From positions 41,007 through 105,006 of the forward strand of contig NZ_BNCG01000015.1 of the NCBI RefSeq assembly GCF_014656355.1: a stretch of DNA of 64,000 nucleotides, in the 5' to 3' direction. Position 1 is the stretch's first letter. Each line of letters opens with the position of its first letter. The notes below the pieces were generated by a model. The model worked only from the letters and a program-made list of their open reading frames with translations, had not been told where the DNA came from and made no database searches. Source of the DNA: Camelimonas fluminis. Its GTDB lineage: Bacteria > Pseudomonadota > Alphaproteobacteria > Rhizobiales > Beijerinckiaceae. Below, in pieces: positions 36,327 to 44,193 of the stretch. The translations under genes were made by a program, and so were the position numbers.

Positions 36327-38090
36327 ATGACCGACGCCGTCATCGACCGGAGCCGCGATATTTCCCAGCCGCTGGATCGGCTCGGCCCCGACGAAACCAT
36401 GAAAGCCAATAGCCGGCAGCTCCGTGGCTCCATCGCCGCCGGACTGGAGGCGGAGCTGACCGCCGCAGTTCCAGGCGACGACATCAAGCTGATGAAGTTT
36501 CACGGGCTTTACCAGCAGGACAACCGCGACATCCGGGATGAGCGCCGGCGCCGCAAGATGGAGCCCGCCTACCGTTTCATGGCGAGGGTGCGCCTGCCTG
36601 GCGGCGTGCTGACGCCGGCGCAATGGTTGAAACTGGACGAACTGGCGCGACGTCACGCCGGTGAATCCCTGCGCCTGACGACGCGACAAACATTCCAGTT
36701 GCACCATGTGCGCAAGCAGGCCCTGCGCCCGGTGATCCAGGGCCTGCGCGACGTGCTGCTCGATACACGCGCGGCCTGTGGCGACGACACCCGCGGCGTC
36801 ATGGCCTCGATCAATCCGGAGCTGTCCGTCCTGCACGCCGAAGTGCTCGCCCTGGCGGTGAAGGCGAGCAATCACGCCGCGCCCAAAACCGGGGCCTATG
36901 ACGAAATCTGGTATGGCGCGGAGCACAGGACGCCAGACGGCAAGGCGTCGGGCACTGGAGGGAAACCGGAAGCAGGCCCGGAGGAGCCGCTGTACGGAGC
37001 CACCTATCTGCCGCGCAAGTTCAAGATCGGCTTCGTCATTCCCCCCATCAACGACATCGATGTCTACGCCCAGGATCTGGGCTTCATCGCCATCACGGAC
37101 GGCGGCGAGCTGAAGGGCTTCAACGTCGCCATCGGCGGCGGCATGGGCCGGACCGACAATACGCCAGCCACCTATCCCCGTCTCGCCAGCGTCATCGGCT
37201 TTATCCCGAAAGACCAGGTCATCGCCGTCTGCGACGCGGTGATCGCGGTGCAGCGCGACTATGGCGATCGCGTCGACCGCAGCCGGGCCCGCTTCAAATA
37301 CACCATTGACGACAAGGGTCTGGACGTCATCCGCGCGCTGGTCGAGGCGCGGCTGGGCTATGCTTTCGAGCCCGCGCGGCCCTACGCCTTCACGTCCAAT
37401 GGCGATGCGCTGGGCTGGCGGCAGGGCGAGGACGGGCGCTGGCATTTCACCCTGCGCGTGCAGAACGGCCGCATCAGCAATTTCAGCGATCTGGCCCTGC
37501 TCGACGCCCTGCGCGCCGTGGCGCGGCGCCACACCGGCCGTTTTCGGGTCACACCGAACCAGAACCTCGTGATCGCCGACATTGAAGCCGCCGACCGCCC
37601 GGCCATGACGGCGCTGCTGCGGGAACGTGGTCTTGACGCCCTGAACGCCGGCAGCGGCCTGCGCCGGAATTCCATGGCCTGCGTCGCCTTTCCAACCTGC
37701 GGCCTCGCCATGGCCGAGAGCGAGCGCTACCTGCCCGCGCTGGTCGACAAGATCGACGCCATCCTCGGTCGCCATGGCCTCGAAAACGAACCGGTCACCA
37801 TCCGCATGACCGGCTGCCCCAACGGCTGCGCCCGACCCTACATCGCCGAGATCGGCCTCACCGGACGGGCGCCCGGCAAATACAATCTCTATCTGGGCGG
37901 CGGCTTCCATGGCCAGCGCCTCAACAAAATGGCGCTCGAGAACGTCGGCGAACAAGCGATCCTTGACTATCTCGACGGCGCGCTCGGCCGCTACGCCGGC
38001 GAGCGCGTCCCCGGCGAACATTTCGGCGATTTCGCCATCCGCATCGGCCTGGTTCCGGAGGTGCGGGAAGGCCGGCGTTTCAATGACTGA
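36327..38090 (+). CDS. cysI: Sulfite reductase hemoprotein beta subunit CysI
   Basis: A 587-residue siroheme / [4Fe-4S] enzyme reducing sulfite to sulfide. The cluster and siroheme ligands are Cys452 and Cys458 (CVAFPTC) and Cys497 and Cys501 (GCPNGC). The first half has LRLTTRQTFQLHHV, the conserved substrate-binding Arg/Gln motif, and RKFKIGF. Length equals the E. coli enzyme. The frame is open upstream into cysJ; ATG at 36327, ten bases after the cysJ stop, is chosen, and ATG at 36306 would overlap cysJ by 11 bases. A short open frame of 73 codons starts at 38083, overlapping the stop. Confidence 0.95.
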   Translation: MTDAVIDRSRDISQPLDRLGPDETMKANSRQLRGSIAAGLEAELTAAVPGDDIKLMKFHGLYQQDNRDIRDERRRRKMEPAYRFMARVRLPGGVLTPAQWLKLDELARRHAGESLRLTTRQTFQLHHVRKQALRPVIQGLRDVLLDTRAACGDDTRGVMASINPELSVLHAEVLALAVKASNHAAPKTGAYDEIWYGAEHRTPDGKASGTGGKPEAGPEEPLYGATYLPRKFKIGFVIPPINDIDVYAQDLGFIAITDGGELKGFNVAIGGGMGRTDNTPATYPRLASVIGFIPKDQVIAVCDAVIAVQRDYGDRVDRSRARFKYTIDDKGLDVIRALVEARLGYAFEPARPYAFTSNGDALGWRQGEDGRWHFTLRVQNGRISNFSDLALLDALRAVARRHTGRFRVTPNQNLVIADIEAADRPAMTALLRERGLDALNAGSGLRRNSMACVAFPTCGLAMAESERYLPALVDKIDAILGRHGLENEPVTIRMTGCPNGCARPYIAEIGLTGRAPGKYNLYLGGGFHGQRLNKMALENVGEQAILDYLDGALGRYAGERVPGEHFGDFAIRIGLVPEVREGRRFND

Positions 38091-38305
38091 GGCGCTTCCC
38101 GGCGGGCGCGGCGCTCCGTCGGAAAGCGCCGGGAGGCTGCGCGCGGGAACCGGGCAGGTGGGCGCCGCGCGCAAATCGCCCGCCAAAACTCGCTCATCTC
38201 AGGTGGATGACCGGAGCAAATCCGACGATGCCGCAAGGGAAACTGGAGGCGCGGCGAGGCTGGATGTCCTGAGGACCAGGAAGACCACTGAATCGGGAAG
38301 ATAAG

Positions 38306-38340
38306 GCAAATCCTGTTTCACCTGGCGTGAACGGATTTGC
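38306..38340. repeat. Hairpin element between cysI and peroxiredoxin genes
   Basis: Arms GCAAATCC and GGATTTGC are perfect and enclose a second stem (TTTCAC and GTGAA) around a CTGG-type loop. The core GTGAA / CTGG / TTCAC also occurs in the hairpin at 2277-2314. It lies 26 bases before the peroxiredoxin start and could be a terminator, a processing site or a repeat copy. Confidence 0.55.
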
Positions 38341-38365
38341 GCCCAACAAGACAAGGAGCACAACC

Positions 38366-39001
38366 ATGTCGCTGCAGCTTGGACAGACGGCGCCGGACTT
38401 CGAACAGCAGAGCACCGAGGGGCCGATCCGTTTCCACGAATGGCTTGGATCGTCCTGGGGCGTACTGTTCAGTCATCCGAAAAACTTCACGCCGGTGTGC
38501 ACGACCGAGCTTGGCGAAGTGGCGCGCCTCAAACCTGAATGGGACCGGCGCGGCGTCAAGGTGATCGGCCTGTCGGTCGATCCGCTGGACGCGCATGAAC
38601 GCTGGGGCGAGGACATCGCCGAGACCCAGAACCACGCGCTGAACTTTCCGCTGCTTGCCGATGACGACGGCAAGGTCGCCAATCTTTACGGCATGATCCA
38701 TCCGGAGGCGGACCCCACGGTGACGGTGCGCGCCGTCTATGTAATCGACAACAAACGCAAAATCCGCCTGGTCCTGACCTATCCACCAAGCGCCGGGCGT
38801 AATTTTTCTGAAATCCTGCGGGTAATCGACAGCCTGCAGCTCACCGACAACGAAAAGGTGTCCACGCCGGTCAACTGGACGCCGGGCGAGCCGGTCATCA
38901 TTTCCCCTGCCCTGTCCACCGAACAGGCGCGGGAGCGTTTCCCCCAGGGCTGGACCGAGTTGCGCCCCTACCTCAGACTTGTCCAGCTCGCCGACGCCTG
39001 A
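38366..39001 (+). CDS. 1-Cys peroxiredoxin (Prx6 class)
   Basis: A 211-residue thiol peroxidase that reduces H2O2 and organic peroxides. The peroxidatic cysteine is Cys45 in the motif NFTPVCTTE, which is diagnostic of Prx6-type enzymes; no resolving Cys is seen. The long C-terminal dimerisation region (TPVNWTPGEPVIISPALS) is also typical. AAGGAG precedes the ATG at 38366. It stands within the sulfur-assimilation block, 14 bases before the transsulfuration-type gene, perhaps to protect against oxidants formed by the flavo/heme enzymes or to be co-induced with thiol synthesis (inference). Confidence 0.93.
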   Translation: MSLQLGQTAPDFEQQSTEGPIRFHEWLGSSWGVLFSHPKNFTPVCTTELGEVARLKPEWDRRGVKVIGLSVDPLDAHERWGEDIAETQNHALNFPLLADDDGKVANLYGMIHPEADPTVTVRAVYVIDNKRKIRLVLTYPPSAGRNFSEILRVIDSLQLTDNEKVSTPVNWTPGEPVIISPALSTEQARERFPQGWTELRPYLRLVQLADA

Positions 39002-39015
39002 GCGGGAGACTTTCC

Positions 39016-40185
39016 ATGGACGGGAAACCAGATCATCCCCGCACCGTGGCGGCGGCCAACGGAGTCGCCGACGGCGACCGCTTTGGCGCGGTGGCGCCGC
39101 CGCTGTATCTCACCAGCACCTTTGCTTTCCTGGCCTATGGGACGACCACCGGCTACGACTATTCACGCACCGCCAACCCCACGCGCGACCTTCTGGCCGA
39201 CACCCTGGCCAGGCTGGAGGGCGGCGCGGGCGCCGTCGTCACCTGCTCGGGCATGGCGGCGATTGATCTGGTGCTGGCGCGCCTGCCGCAGGACGCCTTC
39301 GTCGTGGCGCCGCACGATTGCTACGCCGGAACCCGCCGCCTGTTGCTGGCGCGCAGCGCGCGGGGTAGTTTTGAAACGGCGTTCATTGATCAGGGCGACG
39401 CCGGCGCCATAAGCCGCGCACTGGAGCGCGCGCCCTCGCTGGTGCTGGTCGAAACGCCCAGCAATCCGCTGATGCGCATTGTCGATATCCAGGCGATCGC
39501 CGCGCAGGCCAGATCAGCCGGCGCGCGGGTGGCGGTCGACAACACCTTCCTGTCGCCGGCCCTGCAGCAGCCAATCCGGCTTGGCGCCGACTACGTCATT
39601 CACTCGACAACGAAATATCTCAACGGTCATTCCGACGTGGTGGGCGGGGCGGTGATCGCCGCCGACGCCGCCGAGGCGGAGGCGCTGGCGCACTGGGCCA
39701 ATGTCACCGGCGTCATTGGCGCGCCGTTTGACGCTTACATGACCCTGCGCGGGGTGCGCAGCCTGTTTCCCCGGGTGGCGCAACAGCAGGCCAACGCCAT
39801 GGCCGTCGCCCGCTTCCTGCGCGCTCAGCCACAGGTGGCGGCGGTGTATTATCCCGGTCTGCCCGAGCATCCCGGCCACGACCTGGCCGCACGCCAGCAG
39901 CAGGGCTTTGGCGCCATGCTGAGCTTCGAGCTGCGCGGCGGGACCTCCGTCGTACGGCGCTTTGTCGAAGCCACGCGGATATTCACCCTGGCCGAGTCAC
40001 TGGGCGGCGTCGAAAGCCTGATCGCCCACCCCGTCACCATGACCCACGCCAGCATGGACGCCGATGCGCTGCGGCGCGCCGGCATTGGCGAAGGGCTGCT
40101 ACGCCTGTCGGTGGGCCTGGAGGCGGAAGGAGATCTGATCGCCGATCTCACCAGAGCCCTGGCGGCCAGCGGCCAGACAGGCTGA
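39016..40185 (+). CDS. metB: Cys/Met metabolism PLP enzyme, cystathionine gamma-synthase-like
   Basis: A 389-residue enzyme of the Cys/Met PLP family. The Schiff-base lysine is Lys200 in HSTTKYLNGHSD, with YDYSRTANPTRD near the N terminus, CSGMAAI, and the C-terminal SLGGVESLIAHP and LRLSVGLE, all characteristic. Enzymes of this family make or split cystathionine, or add sulfide directly to O-acyl-homoserine. The subfamily cannot be decided by eye; beside cysJ-cysI, which produces sulfide, a direct sulfhydrylase is also possible. GGGAG precedes the ATG. It ends 34 bases before a PAS protein gene. Confidence 0.85.
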   Translation: MDGKPDHPRTVAAANGVADGDRFGAVAPPLYLTSTFAFLAYGTTTGYDYSRTANPTRDLLADTLARLEGGAGAVVTCSGMAAIDLVLARLPQDAFVVAPHDCYAGTRRLLLARSARGSFETAFIDQGDAGAISRALERAPSLVLVETPSNPLMRIVDIQAIAAQARSAGARVAVDNTFLSPALQQPIRLGADYVIHSTTKYLNGHSDVVGGAVIAADAAEAEALAHWANVTGVIGAPFDAYMTLRGVRSLFPRVAQQQANAMAVARFLRAQPQVAAVYYPGLPEHPGHDLAARQQQGFGAMLSFELRGGTSVVRRFVEATRIFTLAESLGGVESLIAHPVTMTHASMDADALRRAGIGEGLLRLSVGLEAEGDLIADLTRALAASGQTG

Positions 40186-40219
40186 CCAAACGCTATCTGG
40201 CCAAAGGGGGAAAAGAACC

Positions 40220-40675
40220 ATGACGACAAAGCCACCGCCGGACTTCACCGACGCCATTGCCCGGGCGCTGCTCGACACCGTGTCCGACGCCATCCTCGCC
40301 ACCGATCGCGACGGAACCATCCGCTTCTGGAACCCTGGCGCCGCGCGGATTTTCGGCTTCACCCGCGAACAGGCGCTGGGATGCTCGCTCGACATCATCA
40401 TTCCGGCGAACCTGCGGAACCGCCACTGGGATGGCTGGAATCACGCCCTGACGCAGGGGCAGTCGCGCTATGGAGCCGGCGACCTGCTGTCCGTTCCCGC
40501 CATGACCGCCGACGGCCACCGCATCTCGGTGGAGTTCACCATTGTGTTCATGCGCGCGTCGGGCGGCGAAATCACCGGGGTGATCAGCATTCTGCGCGAC
40601 GTCAGCGCCCGTTTCGCCGAACTGCGCGCCTTGCGCAGTCGACTTGCGGCGCAGGCTTCGCCTGCTTCAGCCTGA
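40220..40675 (+). CDS. Single PAS-domain protein
   Basis: A 151-residue protein consisting almost entirely of one PAS domain: ALLDTVSDAILATDRDGTIR and FWNPGAARIFGFTREQALG at residues ~15-55, then the PAC-like VEFTIVFMRASGGEITGVIS and ILRDVSAR. No output domain is present. Stand-alone PAS proteins bind heme, flavin or small molecules, or interact with partner kinases. The good ribosome binding site (GGGGGAAAAG) and the 34-base spacing suggest co-transcription with the cys genes, so a redox or oxygen signal feeding sulfur metabolism is possible, but this is inference. Confidence 0.85.
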   Translation: MTTKPPPDFTDAIARALLDTVSDAILATDRDGTIRFWNPGAARIFGFTREQALGCSLDIIIPANLRNRHWDGWNHALTQGQSRYGAGDLLSVPAMTADGHRISVEFTIVFMRASGGEITGVISILRDVSARFAELRALRSRLAAQASPASA

Positions 40676-40824
40676 CAGGAATGCGGATTGCGGATTCATT
40701 GCCGCCAGAGTGACGCGCCAGATCTCAAGCTGGAGGCAGATTTTGACGTGCATAATCAGAACCACAGGCGACCCGGACCCCAAAAACATTGGATGCCCCC
40801 GACCCAAAAAGGGTTTCCAAATAA

Positions 40825-41532
40825 TCAGACATGAAGACCAGGACGTTGCGCGACCGCAGCGGTTAGCCTTTCACAGCGCTTGCCCGCAAACGGGAATGCA
40901 TCGGGAAGAACCGGGCCGATTTTCGCCTCAAGCGCCTGACGCGCAAGACTGCGGGCGCTGTGCAGGCGAGTCTTGACAATCCCGGGCGGGACGCCAGGCA
41001 ACTCCGCCGTTTCGCTGACGCTCAGGCCTTCGATCACCCTGGCGATGAAGACCGTCCGGTAGACGACCGGAAGATTGTCTGTCGCCTGCTCAACAAGCCG
41101 CAGAATTTGTCGCTGCGCCATCGCGCGCTCCGGATCGACCTGATCAGCATTGCGCGGAAACTCTATGATTTCGGCGTCGGCGTTATGCTCGCCAGTTTGC
41201 AGGCGCTCCATGGCAACCCGCTTCTTGCGCAAACGGCCGAGCGCCTCATTGATGACGATGCGGGACAGCCAGGTGGCAAGCGATGATTGTCCGCGAAAAC
41301 CATCGAGATGCGCGAAGGCATCGACATAGGCTTCCTGAACGATGTCCTCAGCCTCACTGTCATTTGGGATGATACTACGGGCGATGCGGTAAAGCCTCTG
41401 GTTATAGCCCTGCATGATCAGGGCGGAATGCCTGAACGCCATGCGCGGTCGCCCGGTGGACGAGTTCGTCGTCCCCGGGCGCGCCCGTGCTGCCAACAGC
41501 CTTTCTGTCTTGCGCCATAACCATCGCTCCAT
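40825..41532 (-). CDS. ECF-type RNA polymerase sigma factor
   Basis: A 235-residue sigma-70-family factor. Region 2 reads YNQRLYRIARSIIPNDSEAE and DIVQEAYVDAFAHLDGFRGQ (about residues 43-80). Region 4 reads LPVVYRTVFIARVIEGLSVSE and then PPGIVKTRLHSARSLARQAL (about 153-200). A Pro-rich PGVPPGIVK replaces the more usual LGIPxGTVK. No anti-sigma gene is adjacent. The carbonic anhydrase gene lies 73 bases upstream on the same strand. The first ~30 residues are basic and variable, so a downstream start is possible. Confidence 0.88.
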   Translation of the reverse strand: MERWLWRKTERLLAARARPGTTNSSTGRPRMAFRHSALIMQGYNQRLYRIARSIIPNDSEAEDIVQEAYVDAFAHLDGFRGQSSLATWLSRIVINEALGRLRKKRVAMERLQTGEHNADAEIIEFPRNADQVDPERAMAQRQILRLVEQATDNLPVVYRTVFIARVIEGLSVSETAELPGVPPGIVKTRLHSARSLARQALEAKIGPVLPDAFPFAGKRCERLTAAVAQRPGLHV

Positions 41533-41605
41533 AACTCTGGATTGGATGGCTCAGGACGGGAAAGGTTCCAGAAAATTTGCAGAAAACTGGCGTAGCGGAG
41601 CGGGG

Positions 41606-42325
41606 CTACGCCAGGGACACCTTGCCGGTCGCCAGATCATAGACGCCGCCAACCACACGCAATTGCTGTTTGGCGATGAGATCGGCCAGAATGGGGCTGG
41701 CCTTCTGCAGGCGCGCCACATTGTAGGCGACGTTGGCAACGGTTGCCCGCGCGATCAGGTCAGCGCCGCCTGCCTTGACGACAGGTTCAATGCCCGGCTT
41801 CATTGCGGTCGCCAGCCCGGCGATATGTCCTGGCAGCTGATTGCCGGCCTGTATCGCGTCAACTGTGGCGGTCACCGCGCCACATCCGGTGTGGCCCAAC
41901 ACCATGATCAGTCTGGTCCCAAGCACGGCCGCGCCGAATTCCAGACTGCCCAGCCCATCATCTGTCAAGAAATTGCCGGCAACCCGGACGACAAAGAGAT
42001 CGCCCGGTTTCTGGTCAAACGCCAGCTCCGGCGCAACGCGTGAATCGGCGCAGCCCAAAATCGCAGCAAATGGCTTTTGCCCCTGGGAGGTGGCCGCCCG
42101 CCTCGCGGTCAGGTCCCGTTCACGCGGTTTGTCAGCGACATAACGCGCATTGCCTTCCAACAACATCGCCAGAGCTGCATCGGGCGTGTCGGCGGCGCGC
42201 GCAGGCTGCGCCCTGGCCTGCCCGCCGGCAAAAGCGCCGCCGAGCAAGGCCGCCCCCGCCATCACGGCCCCGCCCCTCAGCAATCCGCGCCGACCGATCG
42301 ATGTACTGACACAAGATTCACACAT
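41606..42325 (-). CDS. Beta-class carbonic anhydrase with twin-arginine signal
   Basis: A 239-residue enzyme interconverting CO2 and bicarbonate. Zinc and catalytic residues are all visible: Cys92 and Asp94 (GCADSRV), His145 and Cys148 (GHTGCGAV). The N terminus has GRRGLLRGGAVMAGAALLGG, a twin-arginine (Tat) signal, so the enzyme is probably folded in the cytoplasm and exported to the periplasm. Start ATG at 42325 has AGG upstream and places the RR at residues 12-13; a longer frame to 42415 was rejected. It may form an operon with the sigma factor gene downstream. Confidence 0.92.
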   Translation of the reverse strand: MCESCVSTSIGRRGLLRGGAVMAGAALLGGAFAGGQARAQPARAADTPDAALAMLLEGNARYVADKPRERDLTARRAATSQGQKPFAAILGCADSRVAPELAFDQKPGDLFVVRVAGNFLTDDGLGSLEFGAAVLGTRLIMVLGHTGCGAVTATVDAIQAGNQLPGHIAGLATAMKPGIEPVVKAGGADLIARATVANVAYNVARLQKASPILADLIAKQQLRVVGGVYDLATGKVSLA

Positions 42326-42606
42326 ATGCCTGACCCCACGATTGCCGCCGGTGAACGCACGCCGTCTGCCCCGGGCGGACTTGCGAACTCTAGGCCAGGC
42401 TGACGCCTCTAACAATATTCTAACGACCAGTGCTGGCCAAATGAGTATTATCTTGAAATCACTTTGGGTTGAATAACATAAACTCCGCCAGTCCAGACAT
42501 TTCTTCCAACTTCACCCCCAAGGTTGCGCCTTCCGATCCCCGCCGCCGCGCCAGGCGCGGGGCGGCGGCGCCGCGTTCGCAACAAGCCCCGGCCAGCGGG
42601 ACCCTG

Positions 42607-42684
42607 GAGCGCTTTCCGATCAGAATTCGCTTAGAACAAAGAGAACTGGAACAGTTTGCGATCCAGATTGATCGAAAACTGCTC
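42607..42684. repeat. Palindromic element at the end of a binding-protein gene
   Basis: Imperfect arms starting GAGCGCTTTCCGATCA and ending TGATCGAAAACTGCTC (13 of 16 pairs) enclose about 46 bases. The right end overlaps the TAG stop of the minus-strand gene ending at 42684, as the copy at 2277-2314 does for the autotransporter. Confidence 0.6.
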
Positions 42685-43892
42685 TAATGGGTGGAGATCG
42701 GCTCGCCGATCTCGCGCCAGGTGGCGCCGTCAAATTCCTGAAGCTGCAGCTTGTTGTAAATATTATAGCTGTCAGGGGTGATGGTGATGCTGATGCCGGG
42801 CAGCAGCATCGGCGGGCGGTAGTCGCGCACCTGCTTGGCCGTGGCCATCAAGCGTTCCTGGGTGACGTTCTTGCCGGTTTTTTCGATGATGTGGCGCACA
42901 AGATCGCCGATCATATAGCCAGCAGCGTTGCTACCGTTGGCTTTGTCGCCACGGGGATAGTATTTGTCCATCCAGGCGAGCCAGGCGACGACATCGGGGT
43001 CGTTCTTCCAGCGTGGATCCGTCGGATCCTTCCGCACGGTGGCGGTGATGACGCCCTTGGCGTTCGCCAGCCCTGCGTTCATGAAGGTGGGGCTGACGGA
43101 CGCGCCAATGTAGCTCATGTAGATCTTGGGTTTCCAACCCATGGCCGCCATCTTCTGCAAAGCCTGGCTCGCCTGCTTGGAATAGACGCCCATCACCAGG
43201 GTGTCGGCTCCGCTGGATTTGAGCGCCAGGATCTTGGAATCCACCGTGGGATCGGTCAGTTCGTAGCTTTCCTTCGCCACGATCATGCTGTCGGCCTTGT
43301 CGCCCAGGCCGGCCTGAACGCCCTTGAGGTAGTCCTTCCCGAAGTCGTCGTTCTGATAAAATACGCCAACTTTGGCGTCTGGATTATTCTTCAGGATGAC
43401 CTTCGCATAGATGCGGGCTTCACTGTCATAGGTCGGCAGGCCAGGCATGCTGAGGGGCGCGTTTTTCGGCTCCTGAAAGACGTGCGACCCGGACATGACG
43501 AACAGTTGCGGGATTTTTTTGGAATGCAGATATTTCTGCACGGCGATGCCGCCTGAGGTGCCGCTCTGGCCGAACAGCGCGAAGATGTCGTCCTGCTCCA
43601 CCAGCTTGCGGGTCTGCTCCACGGTCTTGGGCGGGCTGAGCGCGTCATCGCGAAGCAACAGCCGGATTTTGCGACCGTTGATGCCACCTTCATCGTTCAC
43701 CTTGGCAAAATAACCCTCAAAAGCATAGCCGAGGACGCCATAGGCGGACGCCGGGCCGCTCAACGGCTGCAGGGTTCCCAATCTGATTTCAGTGTCCGAT
43801 ACGCCTGGAACACTGGCGGCGATGGCCATGCTTCCGGACAAGGCCACGGAGATGCAAATGGCGCCCGCACAGAATCTACGCGTAAATTTCAT
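42684..43892 (-). CDS. Type I substrate-binding protein (LivK-like), paralogue of the one at 12952
   Basis: A 402-residue exported receptor. Residues 1-26 form a signal peptide with a cleavage site near AIAA. The mature sequence starts TEIRLGTLQPLSGPASAYG and contains GGINGRKI and KTVEQTRKLVEQDDIFALFG, nearly identical to the corresponding parts of the 12952-14172 protein. GAGGAAAC precedes the ATG. No permease genes are present. As the last gene of the ligase/carboxyltransferase block, after a 300-base gap that contains a hairpin, it is probably transcribed separately. Ligand unknown; an organic acid is the contextual guess. Confidence 0.9.
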   Translation of the reverse strand: MKFTRRFCAGAICISVALSGSMAIAASVPGVSDTEIRLGTLQPLSGPASAYGVLGYAFEGYFAKVNDEGGINGRKIRLLLRDDALSPPKTVEQTRKLVEQDDIFALFGQSGTSGGIAVQKYLHSKKIPQLFVMSGSHVFQEPKNAPLSMPGLPTYDSEARIYAKVILKNNPDAKVGVFYQNDDFGKDYLKGVQAGLGDKADSMIVAKESYELTDPTVDSKILALKSSGADTLVMGVYSKQASQALQKMAAMGWKPKIYMSYIGASVSPTFMNAGLANAKGVITATVRKDPTDPRWKNDPDVVAWLAWMDKYYPRGDKANGSNAAGYMIGDLVRHIIEKTGKNVTQERLMATAKQVRDYRPPMLLPGISITITPDSYNIYNKLQLQEFDGATWREIGEPISTH

Positions 43893-44120
43893 CGTGTTTC
43901 CTCACCTTGCCGGCTGTTATTTTACGGTATGCGCCGACTTTGATGAGGTTAGACAAATGCCCGCCTGACCGTCAAACAGGATAAAAGCACAAATGGCGCT
44001 CTGCGCGTGCAACCGCATGGTGGATGTGGCCCTGACAGGAAGCATCGCGTGCTGCCTGTTCCGATACTTGCGCTTGCCGTCGGGCAGATTGGTCCTGGAA
44101 ATATTCAGGTCAGATATGTC

Positions 44121-44149
44121 AAAGCAGGCGTCCTCGCGACGCCTGCTTT
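44121..44149. terminator. Hairpin between two binding-protein genes
   Basis: Arms AAAGCAGGCGTC and GACGCCTGCTTT are perfect with a five-base loop, 44 bases downstream of the stop at 44194 (minus strand). The A/T ends give a U-run in either direction, so it could terminate transcription both ways. Confidence 0.65.
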
Positions 44150-44193
44150 GAAGCACCACTGTCCTGCAGAGGCTGAGGTGAACCCCGTCTGTT

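Noticed and set aside
35925..38186. 753-codon minus-strand frame opposite cysJ/cysI
   Set aside because: The plus strand carries unambiguous CysJ and CysI motifs; the opposite frame has no recognisable domain.
38091..38365. Possible SAM riboswitch upstream of sulfur genes
   Set aside because: Only a simple hairpin is visible; I could not find the conserved core of SAM-I or SAM-II riboswitches.
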